Source of the DNA: Cohaesibacter sp. ES.047
GTDB taxonomy: Bacteria; Pseudomonadota; Alphaproteobacteria; Rhizobiales; Cohaesibacteraceae
NCBI RefSeq assembly: GCF_900215505.1
Contig: NZ_LT907844.1
Span: 2,576,501 to 2,640,500 of the forward strand
Length of the DNA stretch: 64,000 nt
Direction of reading: 5' to 3'
Shown here: positions 53,861 through 62,042 of the stretch, one piece after another
Numbering within the stretch: position 1 is the first letter of the stretch
Layout: every line of letters starts with the position of its first letter
Notes under the pieces: generated by a model
What the model was told of the DNA's origin: nothing
Database searches by the model: none
The model's input: the letters and a program-made list of their open reading frames with translations, nothing else
Translations under genes and position numbers: made by a program

Positions 53861-54313
53861 CTATCCGGCATGAACCATGGAACTTGGGAAAAAGCTGAAT
53901 TCCTCGACCAGAATGTCGTGCACCAGATTGCCGCGCATCCGCGCGTTGACATTGGTTCGGATCTTGCTGGTCAGACCGTCAAGGTCATAGCGCTTGAGGT
54001 CGCTGAAATCGATTTCTCGGTCGTTGTAGATGGCGCGAAAGGCCTCATCGACGATAAACGGGTTGGGCGGCACCGAGAGGGTGGTCAGCTTGCTGCCATC
54101 GATGGTGTAGACAAACTGGGCGACCACATAGCCATGCACCTTGCCGTCGGCAATCATCGGGACGCTGATGGCGCGTGTCTTCTCATAATCCATGCCTGCT
54201 TGCGGCGACTCGGCAATTTCCATCAAGGTCTGCCGGTTCATCCAGATGCCGGAGAAATAGGCCGAGAGCAGCGCAACCGCACCAATCCAGAAACCCAGCA
54301 AGGTATATCGCAT
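53861..54313 (-). CDS. Membrane-anchored periplasmic protein in flagellar cluster, FliL-like
   Basis: The 150-residue protein has one N-terminal membrane helix (about residues 5-24) and a periplasmic domain (SVPMIADGKVHGYVVAQFVYTIDGSKLTTLSVPPNPFIVDEAFRAIYNDREIDFSDLKRYDLDGLTSKIRTNVNARM). Size and topology recall FliL, which supports the stator, but the sequence match is weak. It starts 3 nt after the FlgN-like stop, so it belongs to the same transcript. The function is not assigned. Confidence 0.5.
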   Translation of the reverse strand: MRYTLLGFWIGAVALLSAYFSGIWMNRQTLMEIAESPQAGMDYEKTRAISVPMIADGKVHGYVVAQFVYTIDGSKLTTLSVPPNPFIVDEAFRAIYNDREIDFSDLKRYDLDGLTSKIRTNVNARMRGNLVHDILVEEFSFFPSSMVHAG

Positions 54314-54316
54314 GAT

Positions 54317-54781
54317 CTATTTTGCCTCCAGATGCTGGGCCGGGCTGGACGAGTAGGTCCCGTCGGATTCAGCCTTGATCATCGTGGCTGAAAGCAGATC
54401 CGTAATCTCGCGAACCGCTTCGAGATGTTGTGCGAGCAGGCGTTCATTGTCATCAAGCACCTCGCGCAGCAGGCGCAATTCGTTGACAACGCTGGTGGGG
54501 ACATCGCGCATATCGATATCGCTCATCACCCGGTTCAGATCGAGCAGGGCGCGTGACTTCGCATCGGAGTAGGGTTTGAGATCGACGACCAACTTGGATC
54601 GCAGGGCGCTGGTCTCGTCGGAGACGACGGATATGGCGCGGTTCACCGTGGTGAGCATCTTCTCTTCAAGATAGAAGGACGCCTCATCGGCGGATGCCGG
54701 GAGGGATTGGCTCAACGGGCGCAATACAATGGCCGACGCTTCATTGTCATTCAGTTCGGTGGCTTCATGTGTGGTCGTCAT
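54317..54781 (-). CDS. FlgN-like flagellar chaperone candidate
   Basis: The 154-residue helical protein has a conserved C-terminal pattern (VVNELRLLREVLDDNERLLAQHLEAVREITDLLSATMIKAESDGTYS) that resembles the FlgN chaperones of alphaproteobacteria for FlgK and FlgL. It lies 6 nt after the FlgJ-like stop. The evidence is pattern and context, not a clear family match. Confidence 0.55.
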   Translation of the reverse strand: MTTTHEATELNDNEASAIVLRPLSQSLPASADEASFYLEEKMLTTVNRAISVVSDETSALRSKLVVDLKPYSDAKSRALLDLNRVMSDIDMRDVPTSVVNELRLLREVLDDNERLLAQHLEAVREITDLLSATMIKAESDGTYSSSPAQHLEAK

Positions 54782-54787
54782 GTGACA

Positions 54788-55267
54788 TCAACCCTGTGAT
54801 ACGGTCTTGTTGCTATTGGGGATCTTGAGATAGTCGGCAAGGCCGACGGCATGGGATTTGGCGAGCTGGTCGCCAAGCTGTTCGGCCATCATCGAGCGCC
54901 AGATTTCGCCTGCTGTGCCCTTGCCGAAAAACGCTTCGGAATCCCGAGGCAGCATTTCGCCCAGAAACTGGTTGAGCAGCATGGCTTCAAATTTCACGCC
55001 AAGATCTGAACGTTTGGGCGACATGTTATAGCGCGAGACACCGCTGCTTGCGTCGGTCAGAAAGGCGGGATTTGTAATGGACGAATAGGTGTCCTTGAAA
55101 TCCATGCTGTCCTGATTGGTCGACTGGGTGGCGAGAGAGGCAAATTCCGTTGCAGGTGCGCCTGGCACCGAAGATGTGCCAAGCCGCATCGTTGCATTCT
55201 GTTGCGCGACCGGATCGGCTGCCCGGACCACATCAAGTACCAGATCGGAAGGTATGGAAATCGCCAT
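54788..55267 (-). CDS. FlgJ-like rod-binding protein without muramidase domain
   Basis: The 159-residue protein carries the rod-binding domain of FlgJ at its C-terminal half (LGVKFEAMLLNQFLGEMLPRDSEAFFGKGTAGEIWRSMMAEQLGDQLAKSHAVGLADYL) and has no peptidoglycan hydrolase domain. Alphaproteobacteria often split these functions; the SLT transglycosylase at 41836-42420 may supply the other half. It heads a three-gene group with the FlgN-like and FliL-like genes. Confidence 0.82.
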   Translation of the reverse strand: MAISIPSDLVLDVVRAADPVAQQNATMRLGTSSVPGAPATEFASLATQSTNQDSMDFKDTYSSITNPAFLTDASSGVSRYNMSPKRSDLGVKFEAMLLNQFLGEMLPRDSEAFFGKGTAGEIWRSMMAEQLGDQLAKSHAVGLADYLKIPNSNKTVSQG

Positions 55268-55387
55268 TTCAGGTCTCTCGCTTGATGATGAAAAGGTCTG
55301 TTCTGGATGATAGGAGTGCTGGCTTGCGTGTGGCTTGCCGATCTGATGACCGAGCGTGTCTTGCGTGATCCGTCATTTGACCTGTCT

Positions 55388-56818
55388 TCAGGTTGCTGCC
55401 TCCTGGGCAGCAAGGGCCTCTGACAGTGCGCGGAACGGATCCTCGACTTCCGAGCTGCTCACGCTGTCGTGTGGGGCCTGGCACAGAATGTCGTAGATGC
55501 GCGGAATGAGTACCATCGCGTGGTCAAGGTCCGGATCAGCCCCCTTGGTGTAGCCACCCAACAGACGCAGGTCTCTGGTTTCCTCAAAGCGCGCGATCAT
55601 CCCCTTCAAGCGCAGGATCAACTGGTTCTCGTTTTTCGACCAAGCCTTGTTGGCCATTCGGGAGACCGATGACAGCACGTTGATCGCAGGATAGCGCCCT
55701 TGATCTGCGATGGCGCGATCAAGCACGATATGCCCATCGAGAATGCCTCGGATCGAATCCGCAACCGGATCATTATGGTCGTCGCCATCGACCAGAACCG
55801 CAAAAATGCCGGTGATCGCACCGCAAGGCTCAGATGAGCCGTGTGGCTGGCGCCCCGGTCCAGCCCGCTCAAGCAGACGGGGGAGTTCTGAGAAGACGCT
55901 GGGCGTGAAGCCGCGCGAAACCGCCGGTTCCCCCGATGCCATGGCCACATCGCGCGCGGCCTGAGCAAAGCGCGTGGCAGAGTCCATGATCATCAGGACG
56001 GACTTGCCCTGATCGCGGAAAAACTCGGCAATCGCCATAGCTGTCTTGGGAGCCTGACGCCGCATCATCGGGCTTTCATCGCCTGTGGCGACCACGACAA
56101 TCGACTTCTGCAACGCATCACCGAGCGTGCCTTCAATGAATTCTCGCACCTCTCGGCCCCTTTCGCCGACGAGGGCCACAACAACCACCTCGAAATCGAG
56201 CGCCTTGGCAAACATGGCCAGAAGCGTCGACTTGCCAACCCCGGAGCCGGCAAACACCCCGATGCGCTGTCCCACGCAAAGCGGTGTGAACAGGTCGACG
56301 GCCCGCACACCGGTACGGACGGGCTTGTCGATCATTGCCCGTTCCATGGCTGGCGGCGGGTCGCTTTCAAGCGCCACAGGGTCGCGGCCGGGGACGAGCA
56401 TGCCGCGTCCGTCGATGGGGCGTCCCAACGCGTCGATGACCCGGCCGGTCCAACTATGGTCCGGGCAGAGTTGCACTGGTCCCATGCACAGAACCCGTGT
56501 GCCAATGCCGACATCGAGATTCTGGCTGTAGGGTTTTGCGTAGACCTTGCCTTCGTCGATGCGGATGATTTCGGCGCGGGCTGGTCCACGCCCATTGGCG
56601 CGGCGCACATCGAGCTCGACGCAGTCGCCGATGCAGACATGCTTGTCCAGCCCGCTGATGCCATAATATCCCGGTGTGATCTGGGTGACCGCACCACACG
56701 TGCGCAACGAGGTCGTGTCATCCTGTAGCAGTCGGATGACACCGTGCAGCCGATCAAGCTTGTTTGCGCGCGCTGGCCGCGCCGGGCTCGGTTGGCTGCT
56801 GGAGGTCTGATGATCCAT
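55388..56818 (-). CDS. fliI: Flagellar type III export ATPase FliI
   Basis: The 476-residue F1-like ATPase has Walker A GSGVGKST at residues 191-198, VVALVGERGREVREF, the Walker B region KSVLMIMDSATRFAQA and the export-ATPase-specific C-terminal helix region. It energises and unfolds export cargo at the base of the flagellum. It starts 3 nt after an unknown gene and has GAGGG upstream of its ATG. Confidence 0.97.
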   Translation of the reverse strand: MDHQTSSSQPSPARPARANKLDRLHGVIRLLQDDTTSLRTCGAVTQITPGYYGISGLDKHVCIGDCVELDVRRANGRGPARAEIIRIDEGKVYAKPYSQNLDVGIGTRVLCMGPVQLCPDHSWTGRVIDALGRPIDGRGMLVPGRDPVALESDPPPAMERAMIDKPVRTGVRAVDLFTPLCVGQRIGVFAGSGVGKSTLLAMFAKALDFEVVVVALVGERGREVREFIEGTLGDALQKSIVVVATGDESPMMRRQAPKTAMAIAEFFRDQGKSVLMIMDSATRFAQAARDVAMASGEPAVSRGFTPSVFSELPRLLERAGPGRQPHGSSEPCGAITGIFAVLVDGDDHNDPVADSIRGILDGHIVLDRAIADQGRYPAINVLSSVSRMANKAWSKNENQLILRLKGMIARFEETRDLRLLGGYTKGADPDLDHAMVLIPRIYDILCQAPHDSVSSSEVEDPFRALSEALAAQEAAT

Positions 56819-56821
56819 GGG

Positions 56822-57427
56822 CTAGCCCTCTTGGGGGAACTGTTTCAGATAGCGTTCCTGCAAAAGCTGAAGGGTTTCTGCAGGCAGCCGGTTCGATGGA
56901 TGATGAACCAGACCGGAAACGGCGGGGAGAGCGGGTTTCAGGGCATCAAGATTGCTGTCCCCATCACGCGTCGCCTCGATACTGGCTGTCTTGGTGGTCG
57001 TTGTCGGGTCAATCCCGGCCATGGTGTCGAGCTTGAGCAGCCTTGACAAATCAAGAGCGCTATCCCCGGAGGTGGATTTGAGAGCTTCGGGCTGCTGAGC
57101 CGATGCATGAAGCTGGGAGGGGGGCGGCGGTGTCGAATCCTGTGCCATCCTGTTGCCATCAAGACCGGACGGCTGAGTGTGGAACAGCGATGACACCATC
57201 GACAGGAAGTCACCGACCAGCGGAATGTCTTCAAGCGAAAATCCGAAATCGATGGAAGGCGCATCCGCCACCCCCGGGTTTGTGGCCCGGGTTGTCCAGC
57301 GCGCATCGGCTTGTGTCGCGTGATGAGAGGTTTCGGGGCGAAAGGAGCCAAAGTCCTGAGTGATCCGGCTGAGATCAACAGGATCTGAGGCCGCGATCGA
57401 GTGTGTGGCTGTGACTGGGGTGGTCAT
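56822..57427 (-). CDS. Unknown protein between flgF and fliI
   Basis: The 201-residue protein starts on an ATG overlapping the flgF stop by 4 nt. It is rich in Ser, Thr, Pro and Asp and looks mostly disordered. There is a hydrophobic patch (FGFSLEDIPLVGDFLSMVSSLF, about residues 61-82) and a short C-terminal helix (LPAETLQLLQERYLKQF). No family is recognised. Rhizobia often have an unnamed gene at this place, so it is probably a flagellar accessory or regulatory factor. Confidence 0.65.
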   Translation of the reverse strand: MTTPVTATHSIAASDPVDLSRITQDFGSFRPETSHHATQADARWTTRATNPGVADAPSIDFGFSLEDIPLVGDFLSMVSSLFHTQPSGLDGNRMAQDSTPPPPSQLHASAQQPEALKSTSGDSALDLSRLLKLDTMAGIDPTTTTKTASIEATRDGDSNLDALKPALPAVSGLVHHPSNRLPAETLQLLQERYLKQFPQEG

Positions 57428-58149
57428 GAATCGCTTCCCAATTCACGAATGGCTTGGCTTTGCGCATTCTCGGTTGTTTCCATGGCCTTGGCTGCGCTCT
57501 CGAAGCTGCGGCTGATCATGATGAGTTTGGTCATTTCGGTCATGGCGTTGACATTGGAGCCCTCGACATAGCCCTGAACCACCCGGGCCTTCGTCGGATC
57601 CTGCACGGGGAAGGGGACGCCATCCGTTACGACGGCCGAGCCGCCATAGCGCGTGAGCTTGTCTTCTTCACTGATCTCGAACAGGCCGAGACGGCCCTGA
57701 CCCTGACCATCCTGCATGATCTCGCCATCCGCCTGAATGATGGGCTTGCCGCCTTCCGGATCCATCTGGATGGGCGCGCCGGATGCGGACAGGATTGGTT
57801 CGCCATTGACGGTCGTCAGCATGCCGGTCTGATCCATCGTCAGGCGCCCGTCCCTCGTATAGGCAATTTCCTGACCGCGCTGGATCGAGAACCAGGCTTC
57901 CCCCTCAATGGCGACATCAAAGGGATTGTCTGTCTTGGTGATCGCACCCTGCCGCCGCGAGATGTAAGTGTCCCCCATGGACACGAAACTCACGTCATTC
58001 TTGCCCGCATGGGTCAGGGTTTCGGAAAAGCTGATTTCCTCAGCGCGGTATCCGGAGGTGTTGACGTTGGCAACGTTGCGCGCAATGGAGTTCATGCGGT
58101 TTTCCATCGACACCTGAGCGGAGAGAGAGACATAGAGCGAAGATGGCAT
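57424..58149 (-). CDS. flgF: Flagellar basal-body rod protein FlgF
   Basis: The 241-residue protein has the rod N-terminal motif (MENRMNSIARNVANVNTSGYRAEE), the FlgF/G hook-like middle domain (PFDVAIEGEAWFSIQ..AYTRDGRLTMDQTGMLTT) and the C-terminal helix (GSNVNAMTEMTKLIMISRSFESAAKAMETTE). It is a proximal rod subunit. Its ATG overlaps the DUF1217 stop by one base (TGATG). flgB, flgC and flgG are outside the window. Confidence 0.96.
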   Translation of the reverse strand: MPSSLYVSLSAQVSMENRMNSIARNVANVNTSGYRAEEISFSETLTHAGKNDVSFVSMGDTYISRRQGAITKTDNPFDVAIEGEAWFSIQRGQEIAYTRDGRLTMDQTGMLTTVNGEPILSASGAPIQMDPEGGKPIIQADGEIMQDGQGQGRLGLFEISEEDKLTRYGGSAVVTDGVPFPVQDPTKARVVQGYVEGSNVNAMTEMTKLIMISRSFESAAKAMETTENAQSQAIRELGSDS

Positions 58150-58931
58150 CAGAACCCTCCCAGTTTCAGCCCTTGCAGGCTTGCCAAAAGGCTTTCATCC
58201 ATGCTGACCATGTTGTTGCCATTGAGCAGTATGTTGGGCACCGATGCCGAAACATTCTGGTTCTCCAGATCCCACAGGGCCGTAAAGCGAACCAGCAGTT
58301 CCTTGACCTTGTCGGGATCCTGTAAATCCTCGATATCAATGCGCTCTTCGATCATGGCTGCCTGCACATCAAGATCGGCCCCGGCGGCTTCATTGGGAAT
58401 GCCAGCCAATGTCCGGGCCACCTCGGCGAGCGCCGGGTCGGCGAGCAGCTCGAGTGGGTTTTTGATTTCAGAGGCCTTGCGCTGGAAGTAGAGACCGAGC
58501 TGCACACCGGCATTCTCCTCCCCTTCCTGATCCTCAAGCGACTGGCGGACATATTTGTCGACAACGCCCTGTTGGACCTCTTCGAACGAGGTGGTCGCCT
58601 CGCCGAATTGTTCAAAGTTGAACGCCTCGGCAAAGGTTCTGAACCGTTCATCGGTGATTTTGTTGGCAAAGGCGTCATCGCTGCTGATGCCCTCTTCAAG
58701 CACCTTGTGCATATAGGCCTTGGCATAGGTCATGTCTTCCAGACCATAGGCCTTCATCGCATAGCTGAAGACGTCATAGTCTTCGATGAACTCATCGATG
58801 GTTTTGATGTCGCGGATTTTATCGAGATATTTTTCGCTCAGCCGGTCAACAAGAGGGTCTTTTCTGACCGTATCAAGCGACTTGCTCATATTGGAATTGA
58901 GCATGGTCAGCCGTAGGGATGTATCTATCAT
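58149..58931 (-). CDS. DUF1217 flagellar-associated protein
   Basis: From the ATG at 58929-58931 (AGGAG upstream) the 260-residue protein has the helical DUF1217 pattern (DPLVDRLSEKYLDKIRDIKTIDEFIEDYDVFSYAMKAYGLEDMTYAKAYMHKVLEEG). The family is confined to alphaproteobacteria and is normally encoded beside flgF, as here. No function is established. Its promoter region is shared with motA. Confidence 0.87.
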   Translation of the reverse strand: MIDTSLRLTMLNSNMSKSLDTVRKDPLVDRLSEKYLDKIRDIKTIDEFIEDYDVFSYAMKAYGLEDMTYAKAYMHKVLEEGISSDDAFANKITDERFRTFAEAFNFEQFGEATTSFEEVQQGVVDKYVRQSLEDQEGEENAGVQLGLYFQRKASEIKNPLELLADPALAEVARTLAGIPNEAAGADLDVQAAMIEERIDIEDLQDPDKVKELLVRFTALWDLENQNVSASVPNILLNGNNMVSMDESLLASLQGLKLGGF

Positions 58932-59082
58932 AACGGGCACTCCTGAAGTTACTGCAGCGAAAATGCACCCCGCAGCTTGTCCCAGGCTGACCATGTCTTT
59001 TGCCGTGTGTTTCGCGCGCCCACCGCTGTCATTTCTTCGCTCTTTATAATGGAGCCGATGCCCGCCTCCCAAGCTGGCCGCT

Positions 59083-59101
59083 CAGGTCAGGTTCGCGCAA
59101 G
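59083..59101 (+). promoter_or_regulatory. Flagellar motif upstream of motA
   Basis: CAGGTCAGGTTCGCGCAAG ends 53 nt before the motA start. Its last ten bases are identical to the elements before flgE and fliF, and all 19 match the flagellin element except two. Confidence 0.55.
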
Positions 59102-59153
59102 ACAGACCTTCTAGGTTGTTCTCAACGACAATTCTAAATCGGGAGAGCCGATC

Positions 59154-60062
59154 TTGAGTGTATTTCTCGGACTTTTCATCGCAATGGCTTCATTGCTGGG
59201 TGGCTTCGCTGCCATGGGTGGCCATGTTGCTGTGCTGCTGCAGCCATGGGAATTCGTCATCGTGTTTGGCGTCGCCTTCGGCACCTTCGTGATTGCCAAC
59301 CCTCTTAAGACGGTGCGCGACACCGGGATCGCCTTCACCGAAGCGGTGTCCAACTCGGTGCCCAAGAAGAAGGACTATCTCGATGTCCTCGGGCTGCTCT
59401 ACACGCTGATGCGTGAATTGCGGGCCAAGGGCCGCAACGAGGTCGAGCCCCATATCGAAACGCCGGAAACTTCGGAAATCTTCGCCCATTATCCCGCCAT
59501 CCAGCGCAACATCGCCCTGCGGGATTTCATTTGTGACTATTTCCGCCTGCTCATTGTGTCCAATGCGCGCCCGCACGAAATCGAGGGCCTTATGGATGAA
59601 GAGCTGATGACCCGCATGCGCGATCAGATGAAACCCTATCTGGCTCTGAGTGCACAGGCGGAAAGCCTGCCTGCCATCGGCATCGTTGCCGCAGTGCTCG
59701 GTGTCATCAAGGCAATGGGCGCGATCGATCAGAGCCCGGCCATCCTGGGAGGCCTGATCGGCGCGGCACTGGTTGGCACGTTTGCCGGTATCTTTGCCGC
59801 CTATGCGCTCGTTGGTCCGCTCGCCAACAAGGTCAAGTCGGTACGTGAGAAGAAAAGCCGCCAATATGTGCTGGTCAAGCAGACGTTGCTGGCCTTCATG
59901 AATGGGGCCGCCCCCCAGATTGCCCTTGAGCATGGACGCAAGACCATTTCCGAACTGGACCGCCCGAGCATTGACGAGGTCGAGAACCAGACCATGAATG
60001 CCGGTACCTTCTCGCCAGCCGAAGGCTCCGTCCATGAGTTGAACCAGAAGGGAGCTGCGTAA
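59154..60062 (+). CDS. motA: Flagellar stator protein MotA
   Basis: The start is TTG at 59154 with GGGAGAG six bases upstream, giving the usual N-terminal helix. The 302-residue protein has four membrane helices and a large cytoplasmic loop with the FliG-contact charged residues (LLYTLMRELRAKGRNEVEPHIETPETSEIFAHYP). The later helices carry PAIGIVAAVLGVIKAMGAI, which lines the proton path. It heads the motA-fliM-DUF6468-fliN-fliG-flhB cluster. Confidence 0.96.
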   Translation: MSVFLGLFIAMASLLGGFAAMGGHVAVLLQPWEFVIVFGVAFGTFVIANPLKTVRDTGIAFTEAVSNSVPKKKDYLDVLGLLYTLMRELRAKGRNEVEPHIETPETSEIFAHYPAIQRNIALRDFICDYFRLLIVSNARPHEIEGLMDEELMTRMRDQMKPYLALSAQAESLPAIGIVAAVLGVIKAMGAIDQSPAILGGLIGAALVGTFAGIFAAYALVGPLANKVKSVREKKSRQYVLVKQTLLAFMNGAAPQIALEHGRKTISELDRPSIDEVENQTMNAGTFSPAEGSVHELNQKGAA

Positions 60063-60066
60063 GTCG

Positions 60067-60993
60067 ATGATGCAAGCCCATCACACGCCCATTACCGACA
60101 GTCTGCTCGATGCTGCGGGCACGTCGATTGAACGCCTGCCGATGCTGCCGATCATTTTCGACAGGGCAGCCCGGGTCTTTGCTGACACCATGCGCCAGCG
60201 TGCAGCCTCTCCGGTCTATGTCTCCGTGAGCTACGTCGGCAACGAACGGATTGGCGATGTTCTGGATGCCAACGAAGCCAATGCTCTGGCCGCCGTTGTC
60301 TATACGCCAGAATGGGATACCCGCCTGCTGATCGGGTTCGACCGGGATTTCATCTTTTCGATGATGGAAGTCATGTTCGGAGCCGATGGCACCGAGCCGC
60401 CGGTTGATGACGAGCGCGCCTTCTCCAACATCGAGACGCGCGTCTCCCGCTCCCTGTTCGCCGATGCGATCAAGTGTCTTGAGGATGCCTTCAAGTCGAT
60501 CTCCGACATCACCTTGAAGTTCGAGCGGATCGAAAGCCGCATGGACTTTGCTGTCATCGGCCGCAGAAACAACACAGCCGTTGTTGGTCGTCTGCTTTTG
60601 CAGGCGATCGGGCGGGGCGGCGAGATGTTCGTTGTCATACCGCACAATGCCCTGACGCCCTTGCGACAGAACCTGACGCAGGTCGTCTCTGGCGAAGGCA
60701 ACAATCGCGACAAGAAATGGACCCAGCAGTTCCAGGCCGAGATCCAGAGAACCAACGTGAAACTGGACGCGGTCCTTGAGGAACGCTCGATCTCACTGGA
60801 CGAATTGTCGGACCTGAAGGTGGGCGATGTGCTGCAACTTCAGGCGACGCCGCGAAGCAAGGTCACCTTGCGCTGCAACAATCAATCCCTGTTCGCCTGC
60901 ACCATGGGTCAGGCCGATGGATCCTATTGCCTCAAGGTCGAGGATTCCATCCATCAGAAAGAGGACATTCTCGATGATATCCTATCTCGCTGA
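60067..60993 (+). CDS. fliM: Flagellar motor switch protein FliM
   Basis: The 308-residue protein has the CheC-like middle domain (ASPVYVSVSYVGNERIGDVLDANEANALAAVV) and a C-terminal SpoA/FliN-like domain (NVKLDAVLEERSISLDELSDLKVGDVLQLQATPRSKVTLRCNN). The N-terminal CheY-P binding peptide is not the classical one, as in other rhizobia. It starts 4 nt after motA. Confidence 0.92.
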   Translation: MMQAHHTPITDSLLDAAGTSIERLPMLPIIFDRAARVFADTMRQRAASPVYVSVSYVGNERIGDVLDANEANALAAVVYTPEWDTRLLIGFDRDFIFSMMEVMFGADGTEPPVDDERAFSNIETRVSRSLFADAIKCLEDAFKSISDITLKFERIESRMDFAVIGRRNNTAVVGRLLLQAIGRGGEMFVVIPHNALTPLRQNLTQVVSGEGNNRDKKWTQQFQAEIQRTNVKLDAVLEERSISLDELSDLKVGDVLQLQATPRSKVTLRCNNQSLFACTMGQADGSYCLKVEDSIHQKEDILDDILSR

Positions 60994-61480
60994 CGGCATT
61001 TTGATGACCGCTCTCGTCGTGACCTGTGTGTGGGTCCTGAAAATGAATTCGCGGCTCCAGAAACTGCGGGACAACCAGTTCGAGTTCCGCCGCATCATGG
61101 AACAGACCACGCAGGCGCTTGAAGGTATCGAGCTGTCCATCGACGAAATCAACATTCGTGGCCAGCAGGTGCTGAATGCCCTTGGCAGCCGCATTGATGA
61201 AGCGCGGGACATCGTGACCGATATCGACCAGATGACCCGGGAAGTGCGCAAGCAGCAGAAAGAGTTGCGGCTCGAGATGATCACCTTTCAGGAGCAGATC
61301 GGCAAGGAATGCTCCAACCAGATCGACATCCTAAAGAAAGTGAGCGAAGCGGCAAATAGCGTGTCCGGAAGCCGGGGCCGTGAGGACGCAACAAGCGGAC
61401 CTTCAGCTGTAGAACCCAGCTTTCACCGTCTGGAAGATCAGCTTCCACCCATGCTTCGCAAGGTCCGTCTCAAGTCCTGA
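60974..61480 (+). CDS. DUF6468-like membrane-anchored coiled-coil protein
   Basis: The ATG at 60974-60976 lies within fliM and overlaps its end by 20 nt. The 168-residue product has an N-terminal membrane helix (YLADGILMTALVVTCVWVLKMN) and a long coiled coil (LQKLRDNQFEFRRIMEQTTQALEGIELSIDEINIRGQQVLNALGSRIDEARDIVTDIDQMTREVRKQQKELRLEM). The place between fliM and fliN fits DUF6468, a motor-associated family of unknown function in alphaproteobacteria. Confidence 0.72.
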   Translation: MISYLADGILMTALVVTCVWVLKMNSRLQKLRDNQFEFRRIMEQTTQALEGIELSIDEINIRGQQVLNALGSRIDEARDIVTDIDQMTREVRKQQKELRLEMITFQEQIGKECSNQIDILKKVSEAANSVSGSRGREDATSGPSAVEPSFHRLEDQLPPMLRKVRLKS

Positions 61481-61528
61481 GCTGACCATTCGCCCGACAA
61501 ACCCAATTCGTAAGAAGGATTTTGACAG

Positions 61529-61951
61529 ATGTCCGACGAAATTGAATTCCAGAAAATCAGCCCCGAAGATATGCCCAACCCTCCGCTTGAGGATGCCGTG
61601 CACAAGGAACCCAGATTCGAGGACTTTGGCGAGCAAACCGTCAAGGAACAGACCTTCGGTTCCACCATCGATAGCGATCGCAACCTCGATACCGTTCTGG
61701 GCATTTCGGTCGACATTCAGGTCGTGCTCGGCTCTGCGTCCATGCTGGTGTCCAATCTTCTCAAGCTGGGACGCGGGGCGGTGATCCCGCTCGACCATCG
61801 GGTTGGCGAGCCGGTCGAGGTCGTGGTCAATGGCCGCGTCATTGCTCGCGGTGAGGTCATTGTCGTTGAAGACGACAACTCCCGCTTTGGCGTCTCGTTG
61901 ACCGAGATTGTCGGCACCAACGCGTCAGCCTCCACCGAAACAGTGAACTGA
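61529..61951 (+). CDS. fliN: Flagellar motor switch protein FliN
   Basis: The 140-residue protein has an acidic N-terminal tail of about 50 residues and the SpoA domain (DTVLGISVDIQVVLGSASMLVSNLLKLGRGAVIPLDHRVGEPVEVVVNGRVIARGEVIVVEDDNSRFGVSLTEI). It forms the lower C-ring with FliM. Confidence 0.96.
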   Translation: MSDEIEFQKISPEDMPNPPLEDAVHKEPRFEDFGEQTVKEQTFGSTIDSDRNLDTVLGISVDIQVVLGSASMLVSNLLKLGRGAVIPLDHRVGEPVEVVVNGRVIARGEVIVVEDDNSRFGVSLTEIVGTNASASTETVN

Positions 61952-62042
61952 CGGCGCTTGGAGCGCTCCCCTCAAGACGGTCTTCGCGGGCAGGTCTGCG
62001 AAGACATGACGGACAAAAAGAATAGCCCAACAGAGGTATGTC

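Noticed and set aside
49092-59101. Sigma-54 -24/-12 promoters (GG-N10-GC) at the flagellar motif
   Set aside because: The fliF, motA and flagellin copies satisfy GG-N10-GC, but flgE and flhA do not, and the TGGCAC/TTGCA consensus is poor. A shared activator site explains all copies better.
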